A stretch of DNA of 64,000 nucleotides, taken from positions 248,001 through 312,000 of the forward strand of contig WSYJ01000013.1 in the NCBI GenBank assembly GCA_020186115.1, in the 5' to 3' direction. This stretch comes from Histomonas meleagridis (taxonomy: Eukaryota; Parabasalia; Tritrichomonadida; Dientamoebidae). The notes below the pieces were generated by a model. It was not told the DNA's origin, searched no databases, and saw only the letters and a program-made list of their open reading frames with translations. Below are positions 19,401 through 28,700 of this stretch, piece after piece (the stretch's first letter is position 1; each line of letters starts with the position of its first letter). The translations under genes and the position numbers were made by a program.

Positions 19401-19947
19401 ATGCTTGTTTGTAAAAAAGGATCAGTAAAATTGGAAGAATTTTATGATTAATTTTTTCTTTATAAAGTATTTTCCTTAAAAATATTTTAAAATAATTCAT
19501 TACTTTAAATAAAAACAAATAAATAATAATAATAAAAAGACTTATTAAGACAAATAATGACAAATAAGAGAAGAGAAAGAAATATTTTGGAAGTAAGCAA
19601 TTATGTTTAGATTGAACATTAATATTAATATTAGAAAATAGTGAATCAAAATAACGCGAATTATTTATGATGGACATAAGCGAATCAAATGATAAGATGG
19701 AAGGAATACAATATGGAAATATTTTGAACATGTTTCCAAAAAAATGACTTAATAAACAAAAACAAGTGAAAAAAAATATTTTCAGTTTTCTTTGCCCATG
19801 TAATTTTTTTATATGGAATATCTTTGATAATTTATTTAAAATGGATCTAAATTTGCTGAATTGATCAAATTTATTTGTTGTTAATACCACCTGTTTTGTA
19901 CCATTAAGAATATCACATGATGAGTAGATGCATAATAAAAACAACAT
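16453..19947 (-). CDS. BspA-like leucine-rich surface protein with C-terminal membrane anchor
   Basis: 1164 residues. About 30 LRR_5/BspA (Treponema pallidum-type) repeats of about 23 residues, pattern SIGNHAFYSCTKLESIIIG, fill roughly residues 200-960. A Ser/Thr/Asn-rich stretch follows (about 975-1080), then a single membrane helix (about 1095-1120, GIVCGSIAAVILIIGIVIFVV) and a 45-residue cytoplasmic tail. In trichomonads BspA proteins form the largest surface family, linked to adhesion to host cells and bacteria. The first about 190 residues are hydrophobic and unusual. A second plausible start is the ATG at 19500, which would place a signal-peptide-like segment (ILPILLILFYKQAS) near the N-terminus. 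I keep 19947 because 149 open codons are unlikely by chance in such AT-rich DNA. Confidence 0.9.
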   Translation of the reverse strand: MLFLLCIYSSCDILNGTKQVVLTTNKFDQFSKFRSILNKLSKIFHIKKLHGQRKLKIFFFTCFCLLSHFFGNMFKIFPYCIPSILSFDSLMSIINNSRYFDSLFSNININVQSKHNCLLPKYFFLFSYLSLFVLISLFIIIIYLFLFKVMNYFKIFLRKILYKEKINHKILPILLILFYKQASEICFSNSTLTITNISEFDEINQYKSQTKYINFSGDVIIIQENSFYGWDNLTSVEIGQSVTSIGNHAFSFCFNLKTVIIGDHVETIGNFAFSNSSLSDIIIPASVTFIGEGVFAGCSVLKFINVSDKNMKYSSNDGILYNNDNTTIICYPAGITAEKFEIPNSIVTIECYAFYQCNNLKNIIIGKNVTIIGEHSFYKCSNLINISIPDSVSTIGSYAFYKCSKLEKITIPDMVTSIESNLFDGCNALSYVLIGENVNEIGNYAFHYCSSLESISIPNEVTSIGNHAFYYCSFLESISIPNKVTSIGNHAFYSCKKLESISIPNEVISIGNHAFYYCYNLKAVVIEDNSKLQNIGNNAFQSCEALVDMRIPTSVTSIGESVFAGCSVLKFINVSDKNMKYSSNDGILYNNDNTTIICYPAGITAEKFEIPNSIVTIECYAFYQCNNLKNIIIGKNVTIIGEHSFYKCSNLINISIPDSVSTIGSYAFRLCTKLKNVTIGKNVTVIGEYSFYQCNSLVNIIIPNLVTSIGNSTFHSCFKLESVTIGKNVIVIGEHSFHKCSNLTKITIPDSVTSIGNHAFYSCTKLESIIIGKNVKVIGEHSFHSCSSLVNITIPDSVTSIGNHAFYSCTKLESIIIGKNVKVIGEHSFHSCSSLVNITIPDSVTSIGNHAFYSCTKLESIIIGKNVKVIGEYSFYQCNSLRKISIPDSVTYIKSYAFHKCENLITAIIGEGIISIGLCAFQDCSNLSCIYYKGDTLPFIDAYAFSEISTQYVMTSNIYNDTTFGNLNVSKGSSIGECNQYPWPTNTFTQSSSFSHSNSNTFTKSNIFIESNTLYSLTLTHSLSITQTLVINTFLTKSFIQTLTNSISTFIYSDFIYYNYTIIQYSTYYIFYSYFYFTIIQTYTQQNQNISTKALIGIVCGSIAAVILIIGIVIFVVRHNQKQKLQQNSHILSRSFSSNSKKQLEQIDQHEMDEYVQQEDDNWI
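17330..17735. repeat. Three tandem 138-bp units inside the BspA-like gene
   Basis: Equivalent positions 17341, 17479 and 17617 show an exact 138-bp period. Each unit encodes two leucine-rich repeats (46 residues) beginning SIGNHAFYSC; the first two units are almost identical at the DNA level. This indicates recent unequal crossing-over or slippage. Confidence 0.85.
17944..18264. repeat. 321-bp direct repeat, copy A, in the BspA-like gene
   Basis: By eye this matches 18748-19068 with one difference (ACTGAA against ACCGAA near the start). The offset is exactly 804 bp (268 codons), so the frame is kept. It encodes a non-LRR island (FINVSDKNMKYSSNDGI...) between LRRs. Confidence 0.85.
18748..19068. 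repeat. 321-bp direct repeat, copy B, in the BspA-like gene
   Basis: Partner of 17944-18264 at an offset of 804 bp. The flanking LRRs differ more than this block does, suggesting segmental duplication followed by gene conversion or strong constraint. Confidence 0.85.
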
Positions 19948-20311
19948 TGTGCAATTCCTGCTGAGACTTTGAGATTTAATTTTTGTTCAAGGCGGTCCAT
20001 TGTGGTGAAGAATTCATCCAAAATTCAATATAGCCGATTACTATCAGAAATTTTGAATGTTATCGCCGTTTATATTATGAAAAAGGCGAATAGTCAAGTG
20101 AAATTCAGCATTTGTGGTGAAAAGTATTCAAATATGAATTTTCCTAACTATTCAAAATTTGAAATTCTTGATCAAGAGGATTTTCACTTTTTGATAATAT
20201 TATGCGATTCGACGTCATTTTTGATACAACCGTCTGGCTGGATTAGCCTTTCAAATTTGAATACAATCAATTTTTCGCTGCTTTATCCATTCACAAATCC
20301 AATTCAATGGT
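19948..20311. other. Intergenic region between BspA-like gene and CCT6
   Basis: 364 bp. A plus-strand open stretch spans 19969-20373 but starts only at TTG, overlaps the CCT6 3' end and has no recognisable family; I treat it as chance. AAGGCGGTCCATTGTGG near 19990 is the only GC-rich patch. Confidence 0.35.
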
Positions 20312-21904
20312 TTACTGCTTATTCATTGATTTTCCTGCTTTCAAAACCTCGTCCACCAAAAGCAATTGTGTAGCGACCAAAGGAGCCGATTGTATTTGAT
20401 TCTTCTTCACGCAATAATTGTCCCAAATTCCTTTTGTCTTCGGGTCCATCATCTCACCATTATCGATATCAATTCCAACAATTTGTTTTTTGTCTGCGGC
20501 GTTTTGTAGTGCAACTATGACATCAACAGCGTCGTGGCCAGCATTGTGAGCGATAACTCGAGGAATTTCCAAAACAGCTTCAGCAAATGCTTCAACGCCG
20601 AGTCTCTTCTTTCCGTCGACGTTCTTCTTGTACTCGTGTAAGTGCGCAGAGAGCGCTGCTTCGAATGCGCCGGCTCCGACAATGACTGCCTCATCTGCAA
20701 TTGCATTATTGACAGCTCTAAGTCCGTCACGGATAGCGTCTTGCATTTGTTTGATGGTGTGGCTGTTTGGACCTTTGATTAAGATGGAAACGGACTTTGG
20801 ATTCTTCAAATCTTCAACAAATGTAAAGTGATCTTCGCCTAAAATAGTCTCCCAGACATGTCCGGCCCATCCAAGGCAGTCTTTGGTGAGGTTCTCGACA
20901 CTGTTTGTTTCGATAGTACCACATGCTTCATGTAATCGTTCCATATTACGACGTTTGGCACGACGTAATGCGGAAATTCCGGCTCTGTAAAACATTTCTA
21001 ATGATGGTGGATCTATACCTTTCATGTTAATGACAAGGAAATCTTCGCCATTCTTGCATACTTCATTCTTTAAGTCAATGATGGCTTGAACCTTCTTGTC
21101 AACAAATGAACGTTCGGCTTTGACAAGTTTTTCGCGATTAACTGCGTTGGTTGCATTAAGAGATGTGTTAACTTCGGTATTTTCAAATTCTAATGAGACA
21201 TTAAGTGCTAAGATATAACAGTTATGAAGATTACGCTTCATTAATGGATGACGAAGTCCATGATCTAATACTAAACCTTTGACTAATTGAGTATCATTTG
21301 CTAATTTGGTAAGCATGGAAAGTTGTTCAACCATAAGAAGATCGGCTGGTCCTTTCTCTGGTTTGATTGTTAAGACAGCATCAGTAACAATCTCTGCTAA
21401 TTGGTTAACTAAATCTTGTGGAAGTTTGGTGCCAATTGAGGTGCGTGCAACCTCAAGAAGAACATCACGATTGTTTTGATCAATTTTAGTTTTGAATGAA
21501 TCAAGGAATCGTAATGCTTCTTCACGAGCTTCTTCAAGACCGTTTGTTAATACACGTGGATGAACACCTTCAGCAAGACGACGTTCACAGTTCTTAAGAA
21601 TACCATCGATTAAAACAATTGTTGATGTTGTACCATCGCCTGTATTATCATCTTGAGCAACAGCAGCACGTGCAATAAGCATAGCTGTTGGGTGGATGAT
21701 GGTGAGGTTTTTAAGAAGAACATTTCCATCTTTTGTAAGTTGGATATCACCTGCACCACCAACAAGCATTTTTAATGTGCCTGCTGGGCCAAGATTTGTT
21801 TTGAGGATATCTGCTAAGCTATGAGAGGCGTTCAAGTTCATTGTCAAGGCTTGATCACGCCTGTAAAGTTCAGCCTGTTGGTTAAGCTGGGAAACAGCTG
21901 CCAT
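20312..21904 (-). CDS. CCT6: CCT/TRiC chaperonin subunit zeta
   Basis: 530 residues, full length for a CCT subunit. The N-terminal block (ILKTNLGPAGTLKMLVGGAG, then LTKDGNVLL), the ATP-binding GDGTTST and the apical and C-terminal GVEAFAEAVLEIPRVIAHNAG are all present. AQDDNTGDGTTSTIVLI and EGVHPRVLTNGLEEA place it closest to the zeta subunit, which carries weaker ATPase activity in the ring. CCT folds actin and tubulin in the cytosol; tubulin demand is high in a multiflagellate. ATG at 21904; AACCGTTAA lies 22-30 bases upstream in a 95-bp divergent promoter shared with the gene at 22000. Codon use is richer in G/C than in neighbouring surface-protein genes, as expected for a well-expressed gene. 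Confidence 0.96.
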   Translation of the reverse strand: MAAVSQLNQQAELYRRDQALTMNLNASHSLADILKTNLGPAGTLKMLVGGAGDIQLTKDGNVLLKNLTIIHPTAMLIARAAVAQDDNTGDGTTSTIVLIDGILKNCERRLAEGVHPRVLTNGLEEAREEALRFLDSFKTKIDQNNRDVLLEVARTSIGTKLPQDLVNQLAEIVTDAVLTIKPEKGPADLLMVEQLSMLTKLANDTQLVKGLVLDHGLRHPLMKRNLHNCYILALNVSLEFENTEVNTSLNATNAVNREKLVKAERSFVDKKVQAIIDLKNEVCKNGEDFLVINMKGIDPPSLEMFYRAGISALRRAKRRNMERLHEACGTIETNSVENLTKDCLGWAGHVWETILGEDHFTFVEDLKNPKSVSILIKGPNSHTIKQMQDAIRDGLRAVNNAIADEAVIVGAGAFEAALSAHLHEYKKNVDGKKRLGVEAFAEAVLEIPRVIAHNAGHDAVDVIVALQNAADKKQIVGIDIDNGEMMDPKTKGIWDNYCVKKNQIQSAPLVATQLLLVDEVLKAGKSMNKQ

Positions 21905-21925
21905 TGTCCGTAAAGTGGCCGAAGA

Positions 21926-21934
21926 AACCGTTAA
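21926..21934. promoter_or_regulatory. AACCGTTAA motif in the CCT6/22000 bidirectional promoter
   Basis: AACCGTTAA, 22-30 bases from the CCT6 ATG and 66 bases from the divergent ATG at 22000. GGCCACTTTACGG also lies on the CCT6 side, and CAAAAGTGGCAACC on the other. Confidence 0.45.
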
Positions 21935-21999
21935 TTGGGTTCGTTTTTATCCTGAAAACCGTCGCACGATAATGCTTACACAAAAGTGGCAACCAGCAA

Positions 22000-24333
22000 A
22001 TGTTTCATTTCCCAAAGGTTGTCAATCAAATCCCTTTTCATTCGAAACAAAATACTCAGCAGTTCTGTCCAACAGCTGCTGGGTTAACAAATAATGAAGA
22101 ACTTATATTATTAAATAAAGATTTACAATACATTTCGGTTCAAAAGATAGACCCACTGAATGAAACACATAGAATTTTTACTAAAAGTGAAAATGTAGAA
22201 TCTCTTTGGTATTCTGAATCAAATGATGCAATTTTATTTCTTGAAAGAGATTCAAATGGAACAAAATTCAAGTTATTATTAAATTGGAGAAAAGGTGAAT
22301 CAAAATCTCGACATAGCATTATTTTACCAGATAATTATATAAGTCCAGTTCAATGGTATTTTCCTAATCTTAATCCAAATGAATTACAAGTATTATTATT
22401 AGCTAATTTTGAAAAAGGAACCAGTGCAACTGCTCAAATTAATGGAAATTCCATTATTATAGTTTCAGATTCTGTTGCACTTATATGGGATATCTATGAT
22501 AAACCCGTATTTAGACTTATTCTCATACCACCATTTCCCATGAAACCGTCCTTATTTAGTTTTCTTGGTGATAGTTTAGCACTTGTTAACAACAACAATC
22601 TTTTTTTATTAAAAATAACAAATGAACCTCAAGAGTATGATACCACTCCATATATTCCAGGTTCAGAATGTTATGAGCTAGAAGAAAACCAACTTACCAT
22701 TGATTTTGGTGTCTCACAAGAGAACAAAAACTTTTCTTTTTTAGAACGTCATTTACCTAATCATATCGTTTCGGTTACTACGGTTTTTCGTCTTCATTTA
22801 CCCGGTGAACCCATTAGTATTCAATTTATCTCATCGCAGACATTAATTTTAGTCACAAACAATGCTATTCTATCATGTAAACGTAGCACTAATAAAAATG
22901 GCAAAGAAATCTATGATCCATTAATGATTCAAACAAGTGATGGAGTCACTGATATATTATATAATGAAAACTTTTTAATATTATATAACAAAGATCAAAT
23001 TCGGTATATTCCAAATCCAGATAAATCAAGTTTAGATTATTCATATGGACAACTTTTGGCATGCGATGACATCAAAATGATGAACATCAAATTCGTCTGC
23101 GCGAATAATAATTATTGCGTTATCATTACTACGTCTGATGAAGGGCCAGGAGTTTATATCCTCAAATTCGAAAAGATCGACGTGTTAATTAAAGCCGCAA
23201 TTAAATCATCTTCAATTGACACAAAAATGATTGGACTCTTTTTAATGAATCAAAGTAATCCATTGTTTGCGGAGAATGCTTATAAGATTGCAATGGAGAA
23301 ACTAAAGAGTAAAAACAAGAAAAAGATAAATGAACCCGCTGAAGCTGCGTCTTTACTCTCTTATGCGTTTAACACAGGAAAATTAAGTCAAAGAAAAAGA
23401 AAAAAGGCATTGAATGAAATAAACCATTTAAACCCAAAAATTAAAAGAAATTTCATAGAGAAAACAAATTTGAAAAAAGAAGAAATTACAACGGAAATGT
23501 TAAGTGAAATTTTACTGATTCAACCTTCAGATGTTGCTGTGATGAAATTGATACAAACAAGACAATTAAAGTGTAGTGTGAACTTACCAGAGTCTTCGAT
23601 ATTAGATTTATATAAAGCAATTAGAGCATCTGTTGAAAATGAACATGAAAACGCAAAACTATTGTTCTTAAATATTCCTGATTCTACTTTAACGTTAATA
23701 GATGATGAATTATTAACTATGATTTCAAAAGATTTAACATCTTCAACTTTGGTGAGAATTGGTAAGCCTGAATTCGCTAACAACGAATGGGATATTAATG
23801 AAAGAAAAGCTTCTTACTTCTTTTTACATGAAAGAGTTCAAGAAGCTTTAGAAATCGCAGGAAAATTTCTCGACGCGAATTGGCACTTTTCGGATTGGCC
23901 AAAAGTGCCAAAATTTTGCGGTTGGATTGAGGGAAGTGAAATGGTGAAATTTGTGGCGCAATGTATAACTGAGTATAGCGTTTTAGAGAACGATGTTCCT
24001 GGGTCGATTAAGAACATTGTTAAAGGAATTAATTTTGCTAAAACAAAACGGTATAAAGAAGCACTTGAAACATTTGGAGATACAATATTTCCATTAAGAT
24101 TCTTAAGACAATTTGCAAAAACATCTGAGGATTGGGTAAAGGTAATGCAACAAGTAGAAGAAAATGATATAAAAGAAGCTGCATTTCATTTTCTTATTGC
24201 TAATTCTCCAAGAGCTGATTATTATTCAGCTGTTGAAAATTGCAGTGAATTATCTGCTTATTCCTCAGTTTTTAGGCAACTGAAAGAAGCAGATGAAAAA
24301 TTGATTGTTTTAATCGGTGCATCTCTGACATAA
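22000..24333 (+). CDS. Probable beta-propeller plus alpha-solenoid protein, unidentified
   Basis: 777 residues. The N-terminal about 400 residues are beta-rich with propeller-like alternating strands (SVALIWDIYDKPVFRLIL, GDSLALVNNNNLFLLKI); the rest is helical, with a basic patch (KLKSKNKKKI, SQRKRKKALNEINHLNPKIK) and solenoid-like helices to the end. This architecture is shared by vesicle-coat and tethering subunits (Vps16/18/39, Mic1/RMC1, nucleoporins), and none can be chosen from the sequence by eye. No membrane segment. The ATG at 22000 fits a head-to-head promoter of only 95 bp with CCT6. The stop is followed by TAATAAAC. Confidence 0.7.
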   Translation: MFHFPKVVNQIPFHSKQNTQQFCPTAAGLTNNEELILLNKDLQYISVQKIDPLNETHRIFTKSENVESLWYSESNDAILFLERDSNGTKFKLLLNWRKGESKSRHSIILPDNYISPVQWYFPNLNPNELQVLLLANFEKGTSATAQINGNSIIIVSDSVALIWDIYDKPVFRLILIPPFPMKPSLFSFLGDSLALVNNNNLFLLKITNEPQEYDTTPYIPGSECYELEENQLTIDFGVSQENKNFSFLERHLPNHIVSVTTVFRLHLPGEPISIQFISSQTLILVTNNAILSCKRSTNKNGKEIYDPLMIQTSDGVTDILYNENFLILYNKDQIRYIPNPDKSSLDYSYGQLLACDDIKMMNIKFVCANNNYCVIITTSDEGPGVYILKFEKIDVLIKAAIKSSSIDTKMIGLFLMNQSNPLFAENAYKIAMEKLKSKNKKKINEPAEAASLLSYAFNTGKLSQRKRKKALNEINHLNPKIKRNFIEKTNLKKEEITTEMLSEILLIQPSDVAVMKLIQTRQLKCSVNLPESSILDLYKAIRASVENEHENAKLLFLNIPDSTLTLIDDELLTMISKDLTSSTLVRIGKPEFANNEWDINERKASYFFLHERVQEALEIAGKFLDANWHFSDWPKVPKFCGWIEGSEMVKFVAQCITEYSVLENDVPGSIKNIVKGINFAKTKRYKEALETFGDTIFPLRFLRQFAKTSEDWVKVMQQVEENDIKEAAFHFLIANSPRADYYSAVENCSELSAYSSVFRQLKEADEKLIVLIGASLT

Positions 24334-24541
24334 TAAACTGTACAATGATAAAGAATATTCATTTTTATTAGGGATTTAACACGTAACTTTGCTTATACTT
24401 CAATCATTATTTAGTTTATAAAATAAACTCAAAAAAATTATAACGTTCTCTTTTGAAAAATGTATCGTTATATTGAAGTTTGAATTCATTTTGGCCGGTA
24501 ATTTAACGAGTTTATGAAGCGAAATATGTGGTTAATTTTGA

Positions 24542-25676
24542 ATGTTAATTTTTGCCACCCCCTCAATTGCATTTCATATTTTTTGTAATATTACTTATAA
24601 ACTCATTTTGTGAAACTCTAACAATTGAAAATGATGAATATATTTTAGAGGGTGATTACGAATCATATAAAGAAACAACTACAGAGCTTATTATTGGTTC
24701 AGGTGTTAACGCTATTGGAAATAAAGCATTTTATCATTGGGACAAATTGACCGATATTGAATTGTCTACATCTATTACTACTATATATGATTATGCATTT
24801 TATTATTGTACCGGAATCAAATCAATTGAAATACCATATTTTTGTACAGGATTAGGTCCTTATGCATTTTTTGGATGCGAGAGTCTTGAAAGAATTAAAA
24901 TTGAAGGCAAACAAAAAAATTTAATCATTATTGCTTTTGTTACTATAAAAGTCTTCAATCAATTGATTTAAGTGATGTAACTCATTTTGGAAATTATACA
25001 TTTTATGAGTGCACTTTCTTTAACAGAGATTACTTTTTCTTTATATACTAAAGCTATTTCAGCATTCACATGTTATGGTTGTATAAAATTAACAGATATT
25101 ACACTCAAACGTAAAAAGTACAATATACACGAATCAGCGTTTGAATTATGCACATCATTATACTCAGTCAATCTTCAATATGTTTCATATATTAACTCAA
25201 AAGCGTTTACACAATGTAGTTCATTAAGATGTATTTATTATATGGATATGTATGAGCCAACTATTGCAGATGATGCATTTGATGATAACATTATAGTCAT
25301 TGGGAATAAATTTGGAAAATTCACCGTGCAAAAAGGACAAGAAGATTGTCAAGAATCTGAAGGAACGAGTGATGGTAAAAATAAGACGATTACTGTTGTT
25401 TGTAGTGTAATTGGATCTGTTGTTGGATTTTTTATTATTGGTGTTTTGTGTGATATGTGGAAACAAGGAAAATGTTACTGTGACTGTGGTTGTTGTTGTT
25501 ATGGCTGTACAGGAGATTATGAATTAGATTCAGAATATGGTGACATATTCCCATATAAAGAGAAAATTATTCATCCAATATATCCGTCCAAAATTAAAGA
25601 ACGACAAAGACCTTATGAAGATAATTATGGTATTGCATATGATGCATTAATTTATAAAAAATCCAAACATAAGTAA
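24542..25676 (+). pseudogene. Frame-broken BspA-like surface protein gene
   Basis: Two reading segments (about 24552-24971 and 24987-25676) together encode one BspA-like protein: a signal peptide (HFIFFVILLINSFCETL), LRR_5 repeats (AIGNKAFYHWDKLTDIEL), a membrane helix (TVVCSVIGSVVGFFIIGVLC), a Cys-rich juxtamembrane patch (CYCDCGCCCYGC), and a tail. The frame is broken at three homopolymers. A C-run at 24557-24562 separates the only nearby in-frame ATG (24542) from the signal peptide. One T is missing near 24935 (after it the LRR continues as CYYKSLQSIDLSDV). One extra T is present near 25015 (FYECT then continues as SLTEITF). Either a young pseudogene or homopolymer errors in the assembly; only 58 bp separate it from IFT144. 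Confidence 0.8.
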
Positions 25677-25734
25677 AATAAGTCAAAATAATTTGAATGT
25701 TTTTGTTTTCGTCAAAAAAAAACGTATATTTATC

Positions 25735-28700
25735 ATGCAACTCGTTTTTAAAGTAGATCAAAATGAAATAGGACGTAATTCATCGCCAACAGTCTGCTGG
25801 AGTCGCGACTCAAAAATGGTTGCATGCTTTGGAAGTAAGAACCAAGTTCTGATATATGATCGGAATGGATCAAAGTTTTCGACAGTACCAATCGAAAGTC
25901 CCAAACTAATGAGTTGGGATTCTGATAACAAAGCACTTGCAATTGCTTCAAAAGGTATATCAGATATTACTTTATTCAACTTAATGACAAGAGAAATCGA
26001 TCAAGTTGAAGCTCCTTTTGAACCAACTTGGATTTCTTTCTCTAGGTCTGGATCTTATTTAGCTGCCGGTTCTGATAAAGGGAAATTTTGGATATGGGAA
26101 CGGAATTCTGGACAAGCTCAAACTTATCAAGGAACTCATTGCGGGAGAATTACAGATGGTATATGGAATACCAAAAAACAACTTGCGTTATGTTCAGATG
26201 ACCATTCAGTTAGTATTAATTCAGTTCGTGGTGAAGTTATTGCACGTCATGAGATCAATGATACGCCAGCATTTCCCCATTTCATTCGAATGGACCAACA
26301 AATGCATATGATATTTGCCGGAACTAACAAACCAGTGATTTATATTTGGGAATATAGTAACAATAAAGTTACCGAAATTCCTTTTGACACAGATTTAGGA
26401 ACAATCATTAAGTGTCTTACACTTAGCAGTGGTTATATTTTTGTCCAATTTTCAACAGGCAAATTATCATTAGTTGGATTTGATGGTGAAATTGCTACAG
26501 ATCGACAAGTGTTCACAACCATCACAAACAAAGCCGATGCCGTTCATTCTAAAGCACTCATTTGCTCGGGTTCATCAATGAAACAAGTTAATCTTGGAGA
26601 TCCTAAAAACATTACAGATGACCAAATTCGTTTCCCTAGTGAATTCACCGGTGAAGTCACAACGGTTTTACTATCTCCTGATGGGACATGTGGTGCTGTT
26701 GGTATTAGTTGTGGTGTAGTACTTATTTATTTAGTTGAAGTCCCAATTCTTACTGCCACGAAATGTCAAATAGCAGTTTATTCTGATTCATTAACTACGT
26801 TAATTATTAGTGATATGCATCGAAAGAAAACTAAGAAGATAACAATTGAAACGCAACCACAAAAACTTGCGATATGTCAAACGAAACTTGCCGTTGCATT
26901 TAATAATCAATGTTGGTTTTATGACATAAATAATGGGTCATTACTTTCCAACATTGAATTATCATCATCAGTCGATTCCATTCAAATAAGTGATAATGCA
27001 TATGCAGTCTTAATGTCAGGTAAAGTTATGTTAACATATTTTGATCAGTCGAAAAAACCGTTTATATTCCCTGACTCTGATATTGAAACTAAAGTTACAA
27101 CCTTTGCACTTGCTGAATATTTGTTATTAATTGCTACTGATGATGGTAAAGTTCGAATGTTTAATATTCAAACTGAATCTTTCGTTGACGGTTATAAGCA
27201 TCCCGTATCGGTAACCTCCATAACCGCCAATCTAAGTGAAACTCGATTTGTGTTTATCGATGTTCAGAATAACGTATTCTTATTCAATCCTATTAAGTCA
27301 ACGATATTATCGGTTTCAGGTACAAGTAAAACAATTGACTGCTCTACGACATTATTTGATATATCAGATCGAAATGTCTTTGTAACAATTGGGAATAAAA
27401 GTGTCGCAATATATCATTTCACTGATCAAAATGTATTAGGACCACAACTTAAACAAATTGGACATACAAATATTTCATCAATGAAGTCAGCACTTTGTTT
27501 GTCTAATGGTAATTTGACATATTTAGATTCACAATCAAATGAACAAACTCAAATAATGCCATCACATAATGAAATAGAGAATGAAAGTGAAAAAGCGGTT
27601 CTTCAATTATTAAATCTTCAACGAAATCGTAAAGCGCTTCAAATAGCACTTAAACTTAATAACAAAGAGCTCATAAAGAAAGTCGGACAATCATCGTTAG
27701 ATTCATTATGTGTTGAAATTGCGTCAGAAGCATTTTCTCAATGTGGTGATGCATCAATGCGTAATGTATTACAGCCAATAGTTAAAGAACGTGAATATTC
27801 ATTTCTTAAAGGTTATGTATCGATGATGAACAATGATTTCGGGTCAGCGCAAAAGAACTTTTTGGAATCTTCAAGACCTCAAATGGCACTTGATATGCGC
27901 GCGTCATTATTACAATTTGATTATGCATTAAAACTTGCGGAAACACTTGACCCATCACGGATACCCCAATTATCACATGATTCTGCACGCCAGAATGAAC
28001 TTACTGGTAATTATTCATTAGCCATCAAACAATATAAGGAATCAATTCGGTGTAAACCTTATGCGCGTTCTTCACGTGATGGTATAATTCGATGTTTAAT
28101 ATTAGCAGGTAAAGTTGAACAAGGGATGCAACAATTAGCTAAGATTAAAGATGTGAAACTTATTACGGAATGTGCAAATATCTTAGAGAAATTAAGTGCA
28201 TTTACACATGCAGCACAATTATATGTTAGAGTTGGAGAATATAATTTAGCAGCTCAATGTTACGTTAGAGCTAATGAGATTAAAAGTGCTACTGATTTAA
28301 TACCTAAAGTTACTGATACAAAAGTATTACGTTCGATTGGATTACAACTTGAACGTATTGGTAATTTAGAATCAGCTGCAACTGCATTTGAAAAAAGTAA
28401 TGATTGGGAATCATTAGTTAGAGTATTGTTGAAAATAAATCTGGATAAAGCTGCAAATGTAGCACGTGAACATCCAATTATTTCAGTATGTCGTTTAGTA
28501 GCTGAACATTGTATCCAATTAAATAACTTTAGATATGCAATCGAATTCATGATAAGAGCAAATCGTTCAGATGACGCATTTCGGATAGCTGAATTACATA
28601 ATAAGATGGATGAGTTTGCAGATTTAATTAGTGATTCAGGTACACAACAACAATATGAAGCTATTGCAACATACTTTTGTAATCGAAATGATATGATACA

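Noticed and set aside
19969..20373. Plus-strand open frame of 134 codons
   Set aside because: It starts at TTG, overlaps the CCT6 3' end, and has no recognisable family or promoter.
25693..25734. Extended N-terminus of IFT144
   Set aside because: These 14 codons begin with TTG; the ATG at 25735 is the first true start.
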